A stretch of DNA of 14,483 nt from a bacterium. GTDB lineage: Bacteria > AUK180. The stretch covers positions 1-14,483 of the forward strand of contig JAGLGN010000011.1 in the NCBI GenBank assembly GCA_023144005.1, given 5' to 3'. A program made the position numbers and the translations under genes. Of the stretch, positions 1 to 6,237 are shown in pieces; position 1 is the stretch's first letter; the number at the start of each line of letters is the position of its first letter. A model generated the notes under the pieces. That model searched no databases and was not told where the DNA came from. It was given only the letters and a program-made list of their open reading frames with translations.

Positions 1-152
1 TGCATTTCTTCTTTACAGGGCTTATGTCCATTAGCAGGACAATCAGGCTTTCCACCATTTCCGCAGAACTGGGGATCTTCTGAACAAAGTGCACAAAGAG
101 TGATCTCTTGGTCAGCAGCTTTTTTTCTTTCGGGTGTTGTGATAAATTTCAT
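1..152 (-). CDS. Cys-rich putative RiPP precursor peptide (second copy, 3' end cut by window edge)
   Basis: This small peptide gene runs off the start of the window; 50 codons are visible. The start ATG (152-150) has an AGGAG ribosome binding site six bases upstream. It begins M-K-F-I-T-T-P-E-R-K-K, closely matching the complete upstream copy (M-K-Y-I-N-T-P-E-K-M-K). Visible cysteines are C20, C23, C30, C38 and C46, in the same pattern C-x2-C-x6-C-x7-C-x7-C apart from one extra residue in each of the last two loops or none. The central C-A-L-C-S-E-D-P-Q-F-C-G is identical to the other copy. It lies 20 nt downstream of that copy, so both are probably on one transcript. By analogy a further C-A-L-C-S-E-D-P unit probably follows beyond the edge. 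The role as a modified-peptide precursor is inferred from the neighbouring radical SAM and ATP-grasp genes. A small metal-binding protein is the main alternative. Confidence 0.8.
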   Translation of the reverse strand, partial: MKFITTPERKKAADQEITLCALCSEDPQFCGNGGKPDCPANGHKPCKEEM

Positions 153-326
153 TATTATCTCCTATTATTGATTTAGAATAAATCGCCAGGACCGCAGAAT
201 CTAGGATCCTCTGAGCAAAGCGCGCAAAGTGTGTGCATTTCTTCTTTACAGGGCTTATTTCCATTCGCAGGACAATCATTTCCACCATTTCCGCAGAACT
301 GGGGATCTTCTGAGCAAAGCGCGCAA
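1..326. repeat. Direct DNA repeat underlying the duplicated Cys-rich peptide genes
   Basis: Bases 1-96 and 234-326 are near-identical copies; the first 24 bases of each match exactly and there is one 3-nt indel. A third, partial copy (about 190-233) repeats the segment encoding C-A-L-C-S-E-D-P-x-F-C-G within the complete gene. The pattern shows gene-level duplication layered on an intragenic motif duplication, with substitutions mostly at synonymous positions inside the core. Confidence 0.85.
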
Positions 327-382
327 TCTGTTTGCGGCTGTGTGTTAGCTTTCATCTTTTCTGGTGTGTTAATGTATTTCAT
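173..382 (-). CDS. Cys-rich putative RiPP precursor peptide (complete copy, 69 aa)
   Basis: This gene encodes 69 residues with eight cysteines: C20, C23, C30, C37, C45, C53, C56 and C63. A short Cys-free leader-like segment (1-19, starting M-K-Y-I-N-T-P-E-K) precedes a core that carries the motif C-A-L-C-S-E-D-P-x-F-C-G twice, at 20-31 and 53-64. These flank a G/N-rich linker with D-C-P-A-N-G and K-P-C-K-E-E-M-H. The ATG at 382-380 is chosen over an in-frame TTG further upstream because a perfect AAGGAGG (396-390) lies seven bases before the ATG and would sit inside the longer reading. A consensus promoter precedes it. I infer a substrate for the divergent radical SAM/SPASM and ATP-grasp enzymes. 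The conserved acidic residues beside the Cys pairs (S-E-D-P) and the Lys could be crosslink partners. The opening residues recall, from memory and unverified, Cys-rich peptides paired with clostridial radical SAM maturases. I do not recognise an exact family. Confidence 0.85.
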   Translation of the reverse strand: MKYINTPEKMKANTQPQTDCALCSEDPQFCGNGGNDCPANGNKPCKEEMHTLCALCSEDPRFCGPGDLF

Positions 383-389
383 TAAAACT

Positions 390-396
390 CCTCCTT
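390..396 (-). promoter_or_regulatory. Ribosome binding site of complete Cys-rich peptide gene
   Basis: The minus strand reads AAGGAGG, a perfect anti-16S match, followed by a 7-nt spacer to the ATG at 382-380. It fixes the start of the peptide and predicts strong translation. Confidence 0.85.
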
Positions 397-411
397 CCAA
401 ATTGTTGCGAC

Positions 412-440
412 ATTATATCAGAACAGATTCCCCATGTCAA
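412..440 (-). promoter_or_regulatory. Perfect consensus sigma-70 promoter for the Cys-rich peptide operon
   Basis: The minus strand reads TTGACA (440-435), a 17-nt spacer, then TATAAT (417-412). Both hexamers and the spacing match the housekeeping consensus exactly. Initiation would fall near 405, giving a leader of roughly 20 nt that contains only the ribosome binding site. High-level expression of the peptides is expected unless repressed. Confidence 0.85.
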
Positions 441-480
441 GAGCAAAATGAAAAAAACCCGTAATATATGCATCTTTTTT

Positions 481-552
481 TCCCGCAAAAATGACGCCAC
501 GCTCTTATTGGGGCTATATTGGGATATATTAGAGTATTAAATATTTGCGGGA
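481..552. promoter_or_regulatory. Separated inverted repeat between the divergent promoters
   Basis: TCCCGCAAA at 481-489 is matched in inverted orientation by TTTGCGGGA at 544-552, a 9-bp perfect inverted repeat with arms 54 bp apart. It lies between the two divergent promoters. Two half-sites this far apart could bind a looping or dimeric regulator. No regulator gene is visible in the window, and chance occurrence in AT-rich DNA is possible although the arms are GC-containing. Confidence 0.35.
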
Positions 553-555
553 TTG

Positions 556-569
556 TGAAATATATTTCA
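556..569. promoter_or_regulatory. 14-bp palindrome, candidate operator of the maturation operon
   Basis: TGAAATATATTTCA is a perfect dyad about 47 bp upstream of the -35 element of the plus-strand operon. The size and symmetry are typical of a dimeric helix-turn-helix regulator site. The AT-rich centre makes coincidence possible. Confidence 0.35.
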
Positions 570-616
570 AAGTTTTATCGTATTACATCAGAAATCTATA
601 CATTTCTTTCATTTGA

Positions 617-645
617 TTGACAATCGTTTGCATATTTGCTAAAAT
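617..645 (+). promoter_or_regulatory. Promoter of the ATP-grasp / radical SAM operon
   Basis: TTGACA (617-622), a 17-nt spacer and TAAAAT (640-645) form a near-consensus housekeeping promoter. Transcription would start near 652, only about 13 nt before the ATG at 665. That leaves room for just a short AGGG (657-660) as ribosome binding site, so translation of the first enzyme should be weaker than that of the peptides. Confidence 0.8.
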
Positions 646-664
646 CCGTACATCTTAGGGAAAT

Positions 665-1585
665 ATGAGAATTGGTATAATAGGGAGGCGTAGAACTCCC
701 AGCAGTGAATCATTAATCAAATTTCTTTCCGATAAGGGAGAGAAGGTCAGGTTTTTTGAGATCTCGCCGAAGTGCGAGGATCAGAAGATCGCCATAGATG
801 AATCCGGTATATTTATTACTACGGGGAATAGTGATGCGAATGGAGAGAACCTCTTTGACCTTGATCGTATCGTTTTTGACAATGCGACTTATTTCTGGTC
901 ACACCTTCAGCTTCGTAAATACTCCCGTGAATTCTGGAATGAGATCAAAGATACCTGGGATGAAGAGATCGCGAGCTTTCGTGAAAGTGAATCCGTGAGA
1001 TTCTCGGTATTCAGCATATTGAGCGAAGCGGTATCAGTTATCAATCCGATGAAGCTTTTTATGATGGCAGAATACAAACCGCTGTTTTTCAGATCCCTTC
1101 AGATGCACGGGATCAAGGTGTCGCCTTTTATCGTTTCAAATAGAAAACAGGAATTGATCGACTTCGGCGAAAAATACAGCACAGAAAGGATTACTCTGGC
1201 GCAGCAGTATATCGCTCCCGACTCCGACTGGCTCCGACAGATCAAGGATGCCGGAGAGAATATGGATATGCCTTTTTTTATTCAGAAGGTTCCTGCAGAT
1301 GGCCTGATGAAAATAGTTTTGACCGCAAATGAAGTTTTCCCAGTTGATGGACAGCAAAACGAGAAATTTTCGGATGCCGCGAGAAATATCACGGAATATA
1401 TTTCCAAAGCGATCGGAACTAACGATTATTTTATTGAACTTGAGGGGTATGAGGAAAACAAAGAGTTGTATATCACTCAAATGACGCCGGCACCCGATCT
1501 GAGAAACTATAGCACAGAAATCACTAATGGAATATATGAACTTATCACAAAACCTGGAGGAAGGGATGAAGGAATCAAGATATAA
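665..1585 (+). CDS. Degenerate ATP-grasp-fold protein of the putative RiPP operon
   Basis: This 306-residue protein resembles the intact ATP-grasp at the end of the same operon. Its N-terminus (M-R-I-G-I-I-G) is a pre-ATP-grasp-type strand. Residues 127-158 (I-N-P-M-K ... K138 ... G-I-K-V-S-P-F) align with the ATP-binding Lys region of the partner around K131. F-I-Q-K at 205-208 aligns with its I-L-Q-R. At the end, Y-I-T-Q-M-T-P-A-P (269-277) replaces Y-L-L-E-A-N-S-S-P: the metal-binding Glu becomes Q272 and the Asn becomes T274. The second basic loop (G-K-A-L-Y-K) has no clear counterpart. I infer a pseudoenzyme, perhaps a peptide-recognition or scaffold subunit for the active ligase, or a much-diverged ligase. 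It is the first gene of the operon, and its last 20 bases overlap the radical SAM gene. Only a weak AGGG ribosome binding site precedes it. Confidence 0.75.
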   Translation: MRIGIIGRRRTPSSESLIKFLSDKGEKVRFFEISPKCEDQKIAIDESGIFITTGNSDANGENLFDLDRIVFDNATYFWSHLQLRKYSREFWNEIKDTWDEEIASFRESESVRFSVFSILSEAVSVINPMKLFMMAEYKPLFFRSLQMHGIKVSPFIVSNRKQELIDFGEKYSTERITLAQQYIAPDSDWLRQIKDAGENMDMPFFIQKVPADGLMKIVLTANEVFPVDGQQNEKFSDAARNITEYISKAIGTNDYFIELEGYEENKELYITQMTPAPDLRNYSTEITNGIYELITKPGGRDEGIKI

Positions 1586-2942
1586 TTTCTTTTTTGAAAA
1601 AGGAGACGGCAATTATCTGGCATATAATGCTTTCACGAACGCCTTTGCCGAAGTAAGCGCAGAAGAATATGAGATCATCACTGAAATGCTGGAGGATCCC
1701 GGCAACTATGAATACAAGAGCAAGGATAAGGAGACCATTAAAGAAGAACTCACCTATGGCGGTTATCTGATAGATGACGATCTTGACGAATTGGATGCGC
1801 TGCGGCTTGAATATTACAGCGACAGATTCAATGACAAGTATCTGAACCTCACGATCGCGCCCACAATGCGATGCAATTTCAGATGTGAATATTGCTATGA
1901 AGAGCATCTGAAGGTAGATATGTCAAAAGAGATCCAGGATTCTATCGTAAAATTACTTGAAAATTCAGCCGGAAGGCTCAGTAATTTCAATGTTACATGG
2001 TTCGGCGGCGAGCCCACACTGAAGATGGACATCATTGAGGATATGACCGCGAGATTTAAAAAGATCTGCAAAGAGAACAATATCGCTTATTCGGCCACCA
2101 TCGTATCCAATGGATACATTCTTGATAAGAAAATGGCACAAAAACTCAAAGACCTCGATGTGATCATCGCCCAGATAACACTTGACGGGCCGAAAGAGAT
2201 ACATGATGTAAGACGGCCCGTTGTAGGCGGTGCCGGGTCCTTTGACAAGATCATCGATAATTTGAAGGAGATCTCAGATATCCTCAAGGTGCACCTTAGG
2301 ATAAATGTTGATAAAAATAATTACAAGGAAACAGAAGACCTCTTTGACTATCTTGAAGAAGTCGGACTTAAGAACAAGGTACTGCCGTACTTCGGGATAG
2401 TTACAGCATATACTGATACCTGTTCGAATATCGCGGAATCCTGTTTCGATCTGCAGGAATATTCGGATATCGAGATCACCATGTATGAGAAGGCGGTTGC
2501 CAAAGGATATAATATGGCAAAATATCCTCAGCGTATAAGCGGCGGATATTGCACGGCGGACAGAGTATCAAGTATGGCTATCGCTCCGAACGGACTGGTT
2601 TTCAATTGCTGGAACCATATGTCCTCCGAAAAAGATGATGCGGTCGGAAGTCTTACCGGAGAGAAATACGACAAATTTCTCTACAACTATCAGAAATGGA
2701 TGGGACATAATGTCTTTGAGAAAGAAAAATGCCGCGAGTGCAAAGTGCTTCCGATATGTATGGGCGGCTGCCCTTATGAGAATATGAAACTTACCGGAGA
2801 CGCGACGATCTGCAATCCCATGAAATTCAATATTACGAAGATCCTTCAGATCTATTATGACGCATCTAAGAAAATTCAGGGCAAGAATCACGGCAAGGCA
2901 AGAGAATTTGAGCAAAAGAGGGAAGAGCAGAACAAAAAATGA
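1566..2942 (+). CDS. Radical SAM/SPASM domain peptide maturase
   Basis: This 458-residue enzyme has the radical SAM cluster motif C103-x3-C107-x2-C110, followed by Y-E-E-H. W-F-G-G-E-P (145-150) is the SAM-binding G-G-E-P, and I-V-S-N-G-Y at 179-184 is also typical. The C-terminal SPASM domain is complete: C329, C348, then C389-x2-C392-x5-C398-x3-C402 and C416, enough for two auxiliary 4Fe-4S clusters. Residues 1-95 form a peptide-recognition-like N-terminal region (N-F-F-F ... L-A-Y-N-A-F-T-N-A). The start at 1566 is preferred to an in-frame ATG at 1527 because GGAGG (1556-1560) lies five bases ahead and family alignment begins at this point. SPASM enzymes typically install thioether or C-C crosslinks on ribosomal peptides using SAM. 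The likely substrates here are the divergent Cys-rich peptides, which is inference from position. An ATGA overlap couples it to the next gene. Confidence 0.92.
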   Translation: MKESRYNFFFEKGDGNYLAYNAFTNAFAEVSAEEYEIITEMLEDPGNYEYKSKDKETIKEELTYGGYLIDDDLDELDALRLEYYSDRFNDKYLNLTIAPTMRCNFRCEYCYEEHLKVDMSKEIQDSIVKLLENSAGRLSNFNVTWFGGEPTLKMDIIEDMTARFKKICKENNIAYSATIVSNGYILDKKMAQKLKDLDVIIAQITLDGPKEIHDVRRPVVGGAGSFDKIIDNLKEISDILKVHLRINVDKNNYKETEDLFDYLEEVGLKNKVLPYFGIVTAYTDTCSNIAESCFDLQEYSDIEITMYEKAVAKGYNMAKYPQRISGGYCTADRVSSMAIAPNGLVFNCWNHMSSEKDDAVGSLTGEKYDKFLYNYQKWMGHNVFEKEKCRECKVLPICMGGCPYENMKLTGDATICNPMKFNITKILQIYYDASKKIQGKNHGKAREFEQKREEQNKK

Positions 2943-3877
2943 AGACAGTAGGCATTTTCGGAAAAAAGGACAATAAAGAGGTATTGGCCGTTAAGGGGAA
3001 ACTCGCAGAACTCGGGGCTAAGACCGAAATACTGGACCTGACCGATTATCCCGCCGACCCGCGTCCATTTATGACCGATGAGGATATGATGATCGGAGAT
3101 GTCAATGCCGATTCACTTTATTCCGTATATGTCAACTCTCTCTGTCTCAGAGGATATCCCTTCCTGCACACTCCGAAAGATAAATGGAATGAATACTATG
3201 CAAGCTATATTCACTATGTTTCCAGAGAGAAGGAGAATTCCTCTTTCAGGTATTCATATATAAATTATCTCATTATGAAGGGGTGCCTGGTACTTAATGC
3301 CCCGTCAACCTACAATTACCACGCGATGAAGGTCTATGAATACTTCAGATTGGAAAAGCGCGGCTACAAGGTACCCGAGACCATCTCAGGCAGTGATCCC
3401 GAACGATTGAAGGCATTCATCCGGAGAATGGGCGGCAAGGCCCTCTACAAGGCAAATGTCGGAGGGTATCTTCATACGGTCCTCGTTGATGAGGCAGTCA
3501 TTGATGATGTAGCCGAATCCCTTACCGTAAGGCCGGTGATACTACAGAGATACATCAAGGGTTATAATATAAGGTGTTTCGTTCTGGAAGACAACTTCCT
3601 CGGCGCGGCAAAGATCATACAGACGGATGAGTTCGTCGACTCCCGTGTCGACAGCAAAGGCCTTGAGGTTGTTGAAATGCCTGAGGAGATCCAGAAAACA
3701 GCCATCAATGCCGTCCGGGATCAGGGCTTGATCTTCTCAGGGCTTGACTTTATGGTATCTGAAGAAGACGGTGAATATTATCTTCTGGAAGCCAATTCTT
3801 CTCCGATGTTCGCGAATTACGAGAACATGACCGGCCTGGATATCGCCGGCCCCATCGCCAAACGACTGGTTGAATAG
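2939..3877 (+). CDS. RimK-like ATP-grasp ligase of the putative RiPP operon
   Basis: This 312-residue protein has a pre-ATP-grasp N-terminus (M-K-T-V-G-I-F-G, about 1-115) and an ATP-grasp domain with its key residues in place. These are K131 in H-A-M-K, the K167/K171 loop with its Gly-rich end (G-K-A-L-Y-K-A-N-V-G-G), I-L-Q-R-Y-I-K-G at 201-208, R212, D270 in G-L-D-F, and the metal ligands E284 and N286 in Y-L-L-E-A-N-S-S-P. ATP-grasp enzymes of this kind activate a carboxylate as acyl phosphate and form an amide or ester. In RiPP pathways they make side-chain lactams or lactones, or add amino acids. It overlaps the radical SAM gene by ATGA and ends the operon. No clear hairpin-plus-U-tract terminator follows. 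The substrate is not shown by the sequence; the Asp/Glu- and Lys-bearing Cys-rich peptides are the obvious candidates. Confidence 0.88.
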   Translation: MKTVGIFGKKDNKEVLAVKGKLAELGAKTEILDLTDYPADPRPFMTDEDMMIGDVNADSLYSVYVNSLCLRGYPFLHTPKDKWNEYYASYIHYVSREKENSSFRYSYINYLIMKGCLVLNAPSTYNYHAMKVYEYFRLEKRGYKVPETISGSDPERLKAFIRRMGGKALYKANVGGYLHTVLVDEAVIDDVAESLTVRPVILQRYIKGYNIRCFVLEDNFLGAAKIIQTDEFVDSRVDSKGLEVVEMPEEIQKTAINAVRDQGLIFSGLDFMVSEEDGEYYLLEANSSPMFANYENMTGLDIAGPIAKRLVE

Positions 3878-3984
3878 TATTTTTGTCTTGTTTTAATCTT
3901 AATATTTTTGTTAACTTTGTGAACCACCGTCCCCATTGTTCTACGATTATTCTCAACCTGTGAACTTTTGAACACTTCTCAATA

Positions 3985-4018
3985 ATTGTTCATTGTCAAT
4001 TGTACATTGTTCATTGTC
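3985..4018. repeat. Short intergenic direct repeat (ATTGTTCATTGTC x2)
   Basis: The 13-bp word ATTGTTCATTGTC occurs at 3985-3997 and again at 4006-4018, a 21-bp period, with a CAATTG dyad between. It lies just downstream of the tRNA-Leu 3' end and of the radical SAM operon. No T-tract hairpin makes it a convincing terminator. Similar low-complexity repeats are common in intergenic DNA of uncultivated bacteria. Confidence 0.5.
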
Positions 4019-4023
4019 TTCAG

Positions 4024-4110
4024 TGGTGCCGGAGGTGGGACTTGAACCCACACATCCCAAAGGACACTGGATTTTGAATCCAGCGCGTCTGCCAATTCCG
4101 CCACTCCGGC
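4024..4110 (-). tRNA. trnL: tRNA-Leu(CAA)
   Basis: The minus strand folds as a class II tRNA. The acceptor stem is GCCGGAG/CTCCGGC with discriminator A and an encoded CCA (4026-4024). The anticodon stem is CTGGA/TCCAG around loop TTCAAAA, giving anticodon CAA (4076-4074), which reads UUG. The variable arm is long, as expected for Leu, and the T-arm contains GTTCAAGTC. The length is 87 nt including CCA. Confidence 0.97.
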
Positions 4111-4155
4111 ATTATTTAATGATCTGAAAAAGATCAAGGGCATTTACAGGTACAG

Positions 4156-4183
4156 ATTATACAGAATTATCGGCAAAAATCAA
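4156..4183 (-). promoter_or_regulatory. Promoter of tRNA-Leu
   Basis: The minus strand reads TTGATT (4183-4178), a 16-nt spacer and TATAAT (4161-4156), about 45 nt upstream of the tRNA. The -35 overlaps the stop codon of the last gene of the long operon, so the tRNA can be expressed both from its own promoter and by read-through. Confidence 0.65.
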
Positions 4184-4788
4184 AATATTGAAGTGATTTT
4201 CTCAAAGAAGATATTAATCACCTCAATGAGAAGCGATATCCTGCCCATAATGGTATAACCGAAGGACGCGCCGAAGCCGAGCATCATAAAAAATATTCCT
4301 ATATTCGCGATGAGTTTTTCCGCGGGGCGGTCGCGTCGCAGGACAAAAAGGAAATAATACATAGTAGTAAGCAAAGCGATCAGTATGATGATGTAATTAA
4401 TGACCTGCCCTGCAGACATCCCGCTGAAATTCACCGCCGTGGCATTGATCTGTCGCAGAATGGAGGTTTCGATACGCGGGCCTATCTCCAGACCTACACC
4501 GGTGCCAAGGAGGAATGCCAATGGATATTTTGCGAGGAAGTTCCATCTTTTGGAAAAGGTAAAAAAGAACATCATTCCCAGAAGCCCGGGGATGATGACC
4601 CAGTATTGCCCCTCTTGAAAAAGCGGTATCCAGAATTTTTTGATAAAGCCGTCATCAAAGAGCTTAAGAAATCCATATCCTGCCGAGATACCGACGATAA
4701 GGCGTTCGGTGAATTTGAAGAACGGATTATCTCCCATCAGGAATGATAATACGAAAAGCATCAGGATCAGGGTGATTATCTCAACCAT
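4180..4788 (-). CDS. Multi-pass membrane protein of unknown function (last gene of membrane module)
   Basis: This 202-residue, very hydrophobic protein has about six predicted membrane segments: roughly 1-18, 28-44, 61-78, 85-102, 128-149 and 160-183. It has no recognisable catalytic motif. A conserved-looking loop R-P-A-E-K-L-I-A-N-I-G precedes a Gly-rich segment (G-F-G-A-S-F-G-Y). The gene overlaps the preceding gene by 8 nt and is the last of four tightly packed membrane-protein genes, so a shared complex is likely. I do not recognise the function. Confidence 0.8.
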   Translation of the reverse strand: MVEIITLILMLFVLSFLMGDNPFFKFTERLIVGISAGYGFLKLFDDGFIKKFWIPLFQEGQYWVIIPGLLGMMFFFTFSKRWNFLAKYPLAFLLGTGVGLEIGPRIETSILRQINATAVNFSGMSAGQVINYIIILIALLTTMYYFLFVLRRDRPAEKLIANIGIFFMMLGFGASFGYTIMGRISLLIEVINIFFEKITSIF

Positions 4789-5584
4789 TTTTCCTCTTTG
4801 ACATGAAGTACTCGATATTCCCCATGAGAACCAGCAGCATGATCAGGATATGCGCAAGTGTCTGAGCAGCCATTCCGCGCCTTGCGCGGCCGGAAACATT
4901 GAGAAGCGTTTCATACTCCGCAGCACCGCGAAGGCCTCCGAGAAGCCCTTTTAACTGCCCTGATTCGAGATACGGATAATATTCCGATGCCATGACTGCG
5001 GTGACACCCGCCGCCATCGGCACATCATATTTTGTGCTAAGGTATGTCAGAAGATCAACCGTGGAATTGCCGTCTGCAAGATCGATCAGGAGCTTGACAT
5101 CCCGTAAATTCTTTACATCTTCATATAATTTGGTGGAATTCAATTTAACGCCGTGCATACTGGCGGGATAAACGCTGTAAAGGTCTTCTCCCAATTTCTG
5201 ATAGACCGCCTTATCACCGGGAACAAATCCCAGATAATACCAGTCGCTATTCTCGATCTTACCGTTCTTTGAGGCAATATCGGAGATCACCGAGAAACCA
5301 AGGTCAGAGATATTGATATTCTGCGGATTCAGGAAGATCACATTCAGGCCGTTTTCGAATATATTTTCCGTCAATGCCTTGAGCATCGGCACCAACTCCG
5401 CCTTTGTCGATGGGTCAAAGGATAATGTGACCGCGATGTAATCCCCAGGAGATAATTCGGCGACAGAATCAAAAAAAGTCATTACGGGCTTGGTCGGTTT
5501 CACCTTAAAGGTAAGGCCGAAAAGCATGGGGACAAGAATAAAGGCCAGAAGTAAGAAATACACCAACCTTCGATGCAATTTCAT
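4781..5584 (-). CDS. Membrane-anchored hypothetical protein with large extracytoplasmic domain
   Basis: This 267-residue protein has an N-terminal membrane anchor (7-25), a soluble region of about 210 residues and a C-terminal membrane segment (about 240-260) ending in K-R-K-N-G. By the positive-inside rule the soluble domain probably faces the periplasm. The start ATG at 5584-5582 overlaps the stop of the preceding gene (ATGA), with a GGGGTGG ribosome binding site. An in-frame reading extending to 5701 is rejected because it would run through the neighbour's coding sequence and has a basic, non-membrane N-terminus. The soluble part alternates strands and helices (for example N-V-I-F-L-N at 81-86 and K-L-L-I-D-L-A-D at 164-171), suggestive of an alpha/beta fold. 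The function is unknown. Confidence 0.8.
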   Translation of the reverse strand: MKLHRRLVYFLLLAFILVPMLFGLTFKVKPTKPVMTFFDSVAELSPGDYIAVTLSFDPSTKAELVPMLKALTENIFENGLNVIFLNPQNINISDLGFSVISDIASKNGKIENSDWYYLGFVPGDKAVYQKLGEDLYSVYPASMHGVKLNSTKLYEDVKNLRDVKLLIDLADGNSTVDLLTYLSTKYDVPMAAGVTAVMASEYYPYLESGQLKGLLGGLRGAAEYETLLNVSGRARRGMAAQTLAHILIMLLVLMGNIEYFMSKRKNG

Positions 5585-6237
5585 TTCAGCCACCCCCTTT
5601 CTATGCCCAATATAACCTTCAACGAGGTGGAAACGATGCCGAGAGTGATACCGAAAATAAACGCTCTTTTTATACCGACATTTGGAACGGTGAGGATCCA
5701 TCGTGTCCAGCCGGGGAAATCAAGGATCGCAAAATCCTTTCCTGAAATACTTATCGTAGTCCATGTGGCGATCAGATCTCCCAGAGGGATCCTCCCCATG
5801 ACAACGATCATCGCGGCGATCAGCAAGACCGTGGATGAGAAGTTCTTCGCCCTGAACGCCCTGTATGCGGCGGATGAGATATAAAAAGCGAGAAGTGAAA
5901 ATATTGTTGCCTGCAGCGGCACAAGAAAATTATTATAAATGAAATTCACCGGGCTGCCCTGCTTGAGCCCGAAAAATATACCCAGGAGAACGACCGCGAA
6001 AAATGAGATCAATGTCGTCAGGGGATATACGGGATGCTCCGTTTTTTGCCTGAAATTCTTCCATTGCCTTTCTATGAGCGACTTAACTGCGATGACGAGA
6101 GCAAAAACAGCTATCACCATATGCCAGTCAAGCACTCCTTTATAAATATTATTCAATAGCGGAATATCAATATAATACTGAAAGGTCATCAGCATACCGC
6201 CGATAAAGACAATGAGAAGCGGTACCATTATCTTCAT
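5581..6237 (-). CDS. Multi-pass membrane protein of unknown function
   Basis: This 218-residue protein has about six predicted membrane segments, near 3-20, 37-52, 72-90, 106-125, 134-151 and 190-208. A motif-like stretch I-S-S-A-A-Y-R-A-F-R-A-K lies after segment four, at a cytoplasmic-type basic loop. The gene is joined by ATGA overlaps to both neighbours, so stoichiometric production with the DUF6754-like protein upstream and the anchored protein downstream is likely. I do not recognise a named family. From memory it resembles proteins found beside DUF6754 genes in other lineages, which I could not verify. Confidence 0.82.
   Translation of the reverse strand: MKIMVPLLIVFIGGMLMTFQYYIDIPLLNNIYKGVLDWHMVIAVFALVIAVKSLIERQWKNFRQKTEHPVYPLTTLISFFAVVLLGIFFGLKQGSPVNFIYNNFLVPLQATIFSLLAFYISSAAYRAFRAKNFSSTVLLIAAMIVVMGRIPLGDLIATWTTISISGKDFAILDFPGWTRWILTVPNVGIKRAFIFGITLGIVSTSLKVILGIERGWLK

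Noticed and set aside
383-400. Upstream TTG start for the complete Cys-rich peptide
   Set aside because: The extra codons coincide with the AAGGAGG ribosome binding site of the ATG at 382, and the paralogue lacks this extension.
1527-1565. Upstream ATG for the radical SAM gene
   Set aside because: It lies deep inside the preceding gene without a ribosome binding site, while GGAGG correctly precedes the ATG at 1566.
1136-1612. 158-codon minus-strand open frame opposite the first ATP-grasp-like gene
   Set aside because: It is a Phe/Ile/Ser-rich shadow frame without promoter or ribosome binding site, spanning the overlap of two real genes.
3831-3854. CCGGC...GCCGG stem near the end of the second ATP-grasp gene as a terminator
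   Set aside because: It lies inside coding sequence and is not followed by a T-tract.
5585-5701. N-terminal extension of the anchored hypothetical protein
   Set aside because: It would overlap the neighbour by more than 100 nt and hide the membrane anchor; the ATGA-overlap start is preferred.
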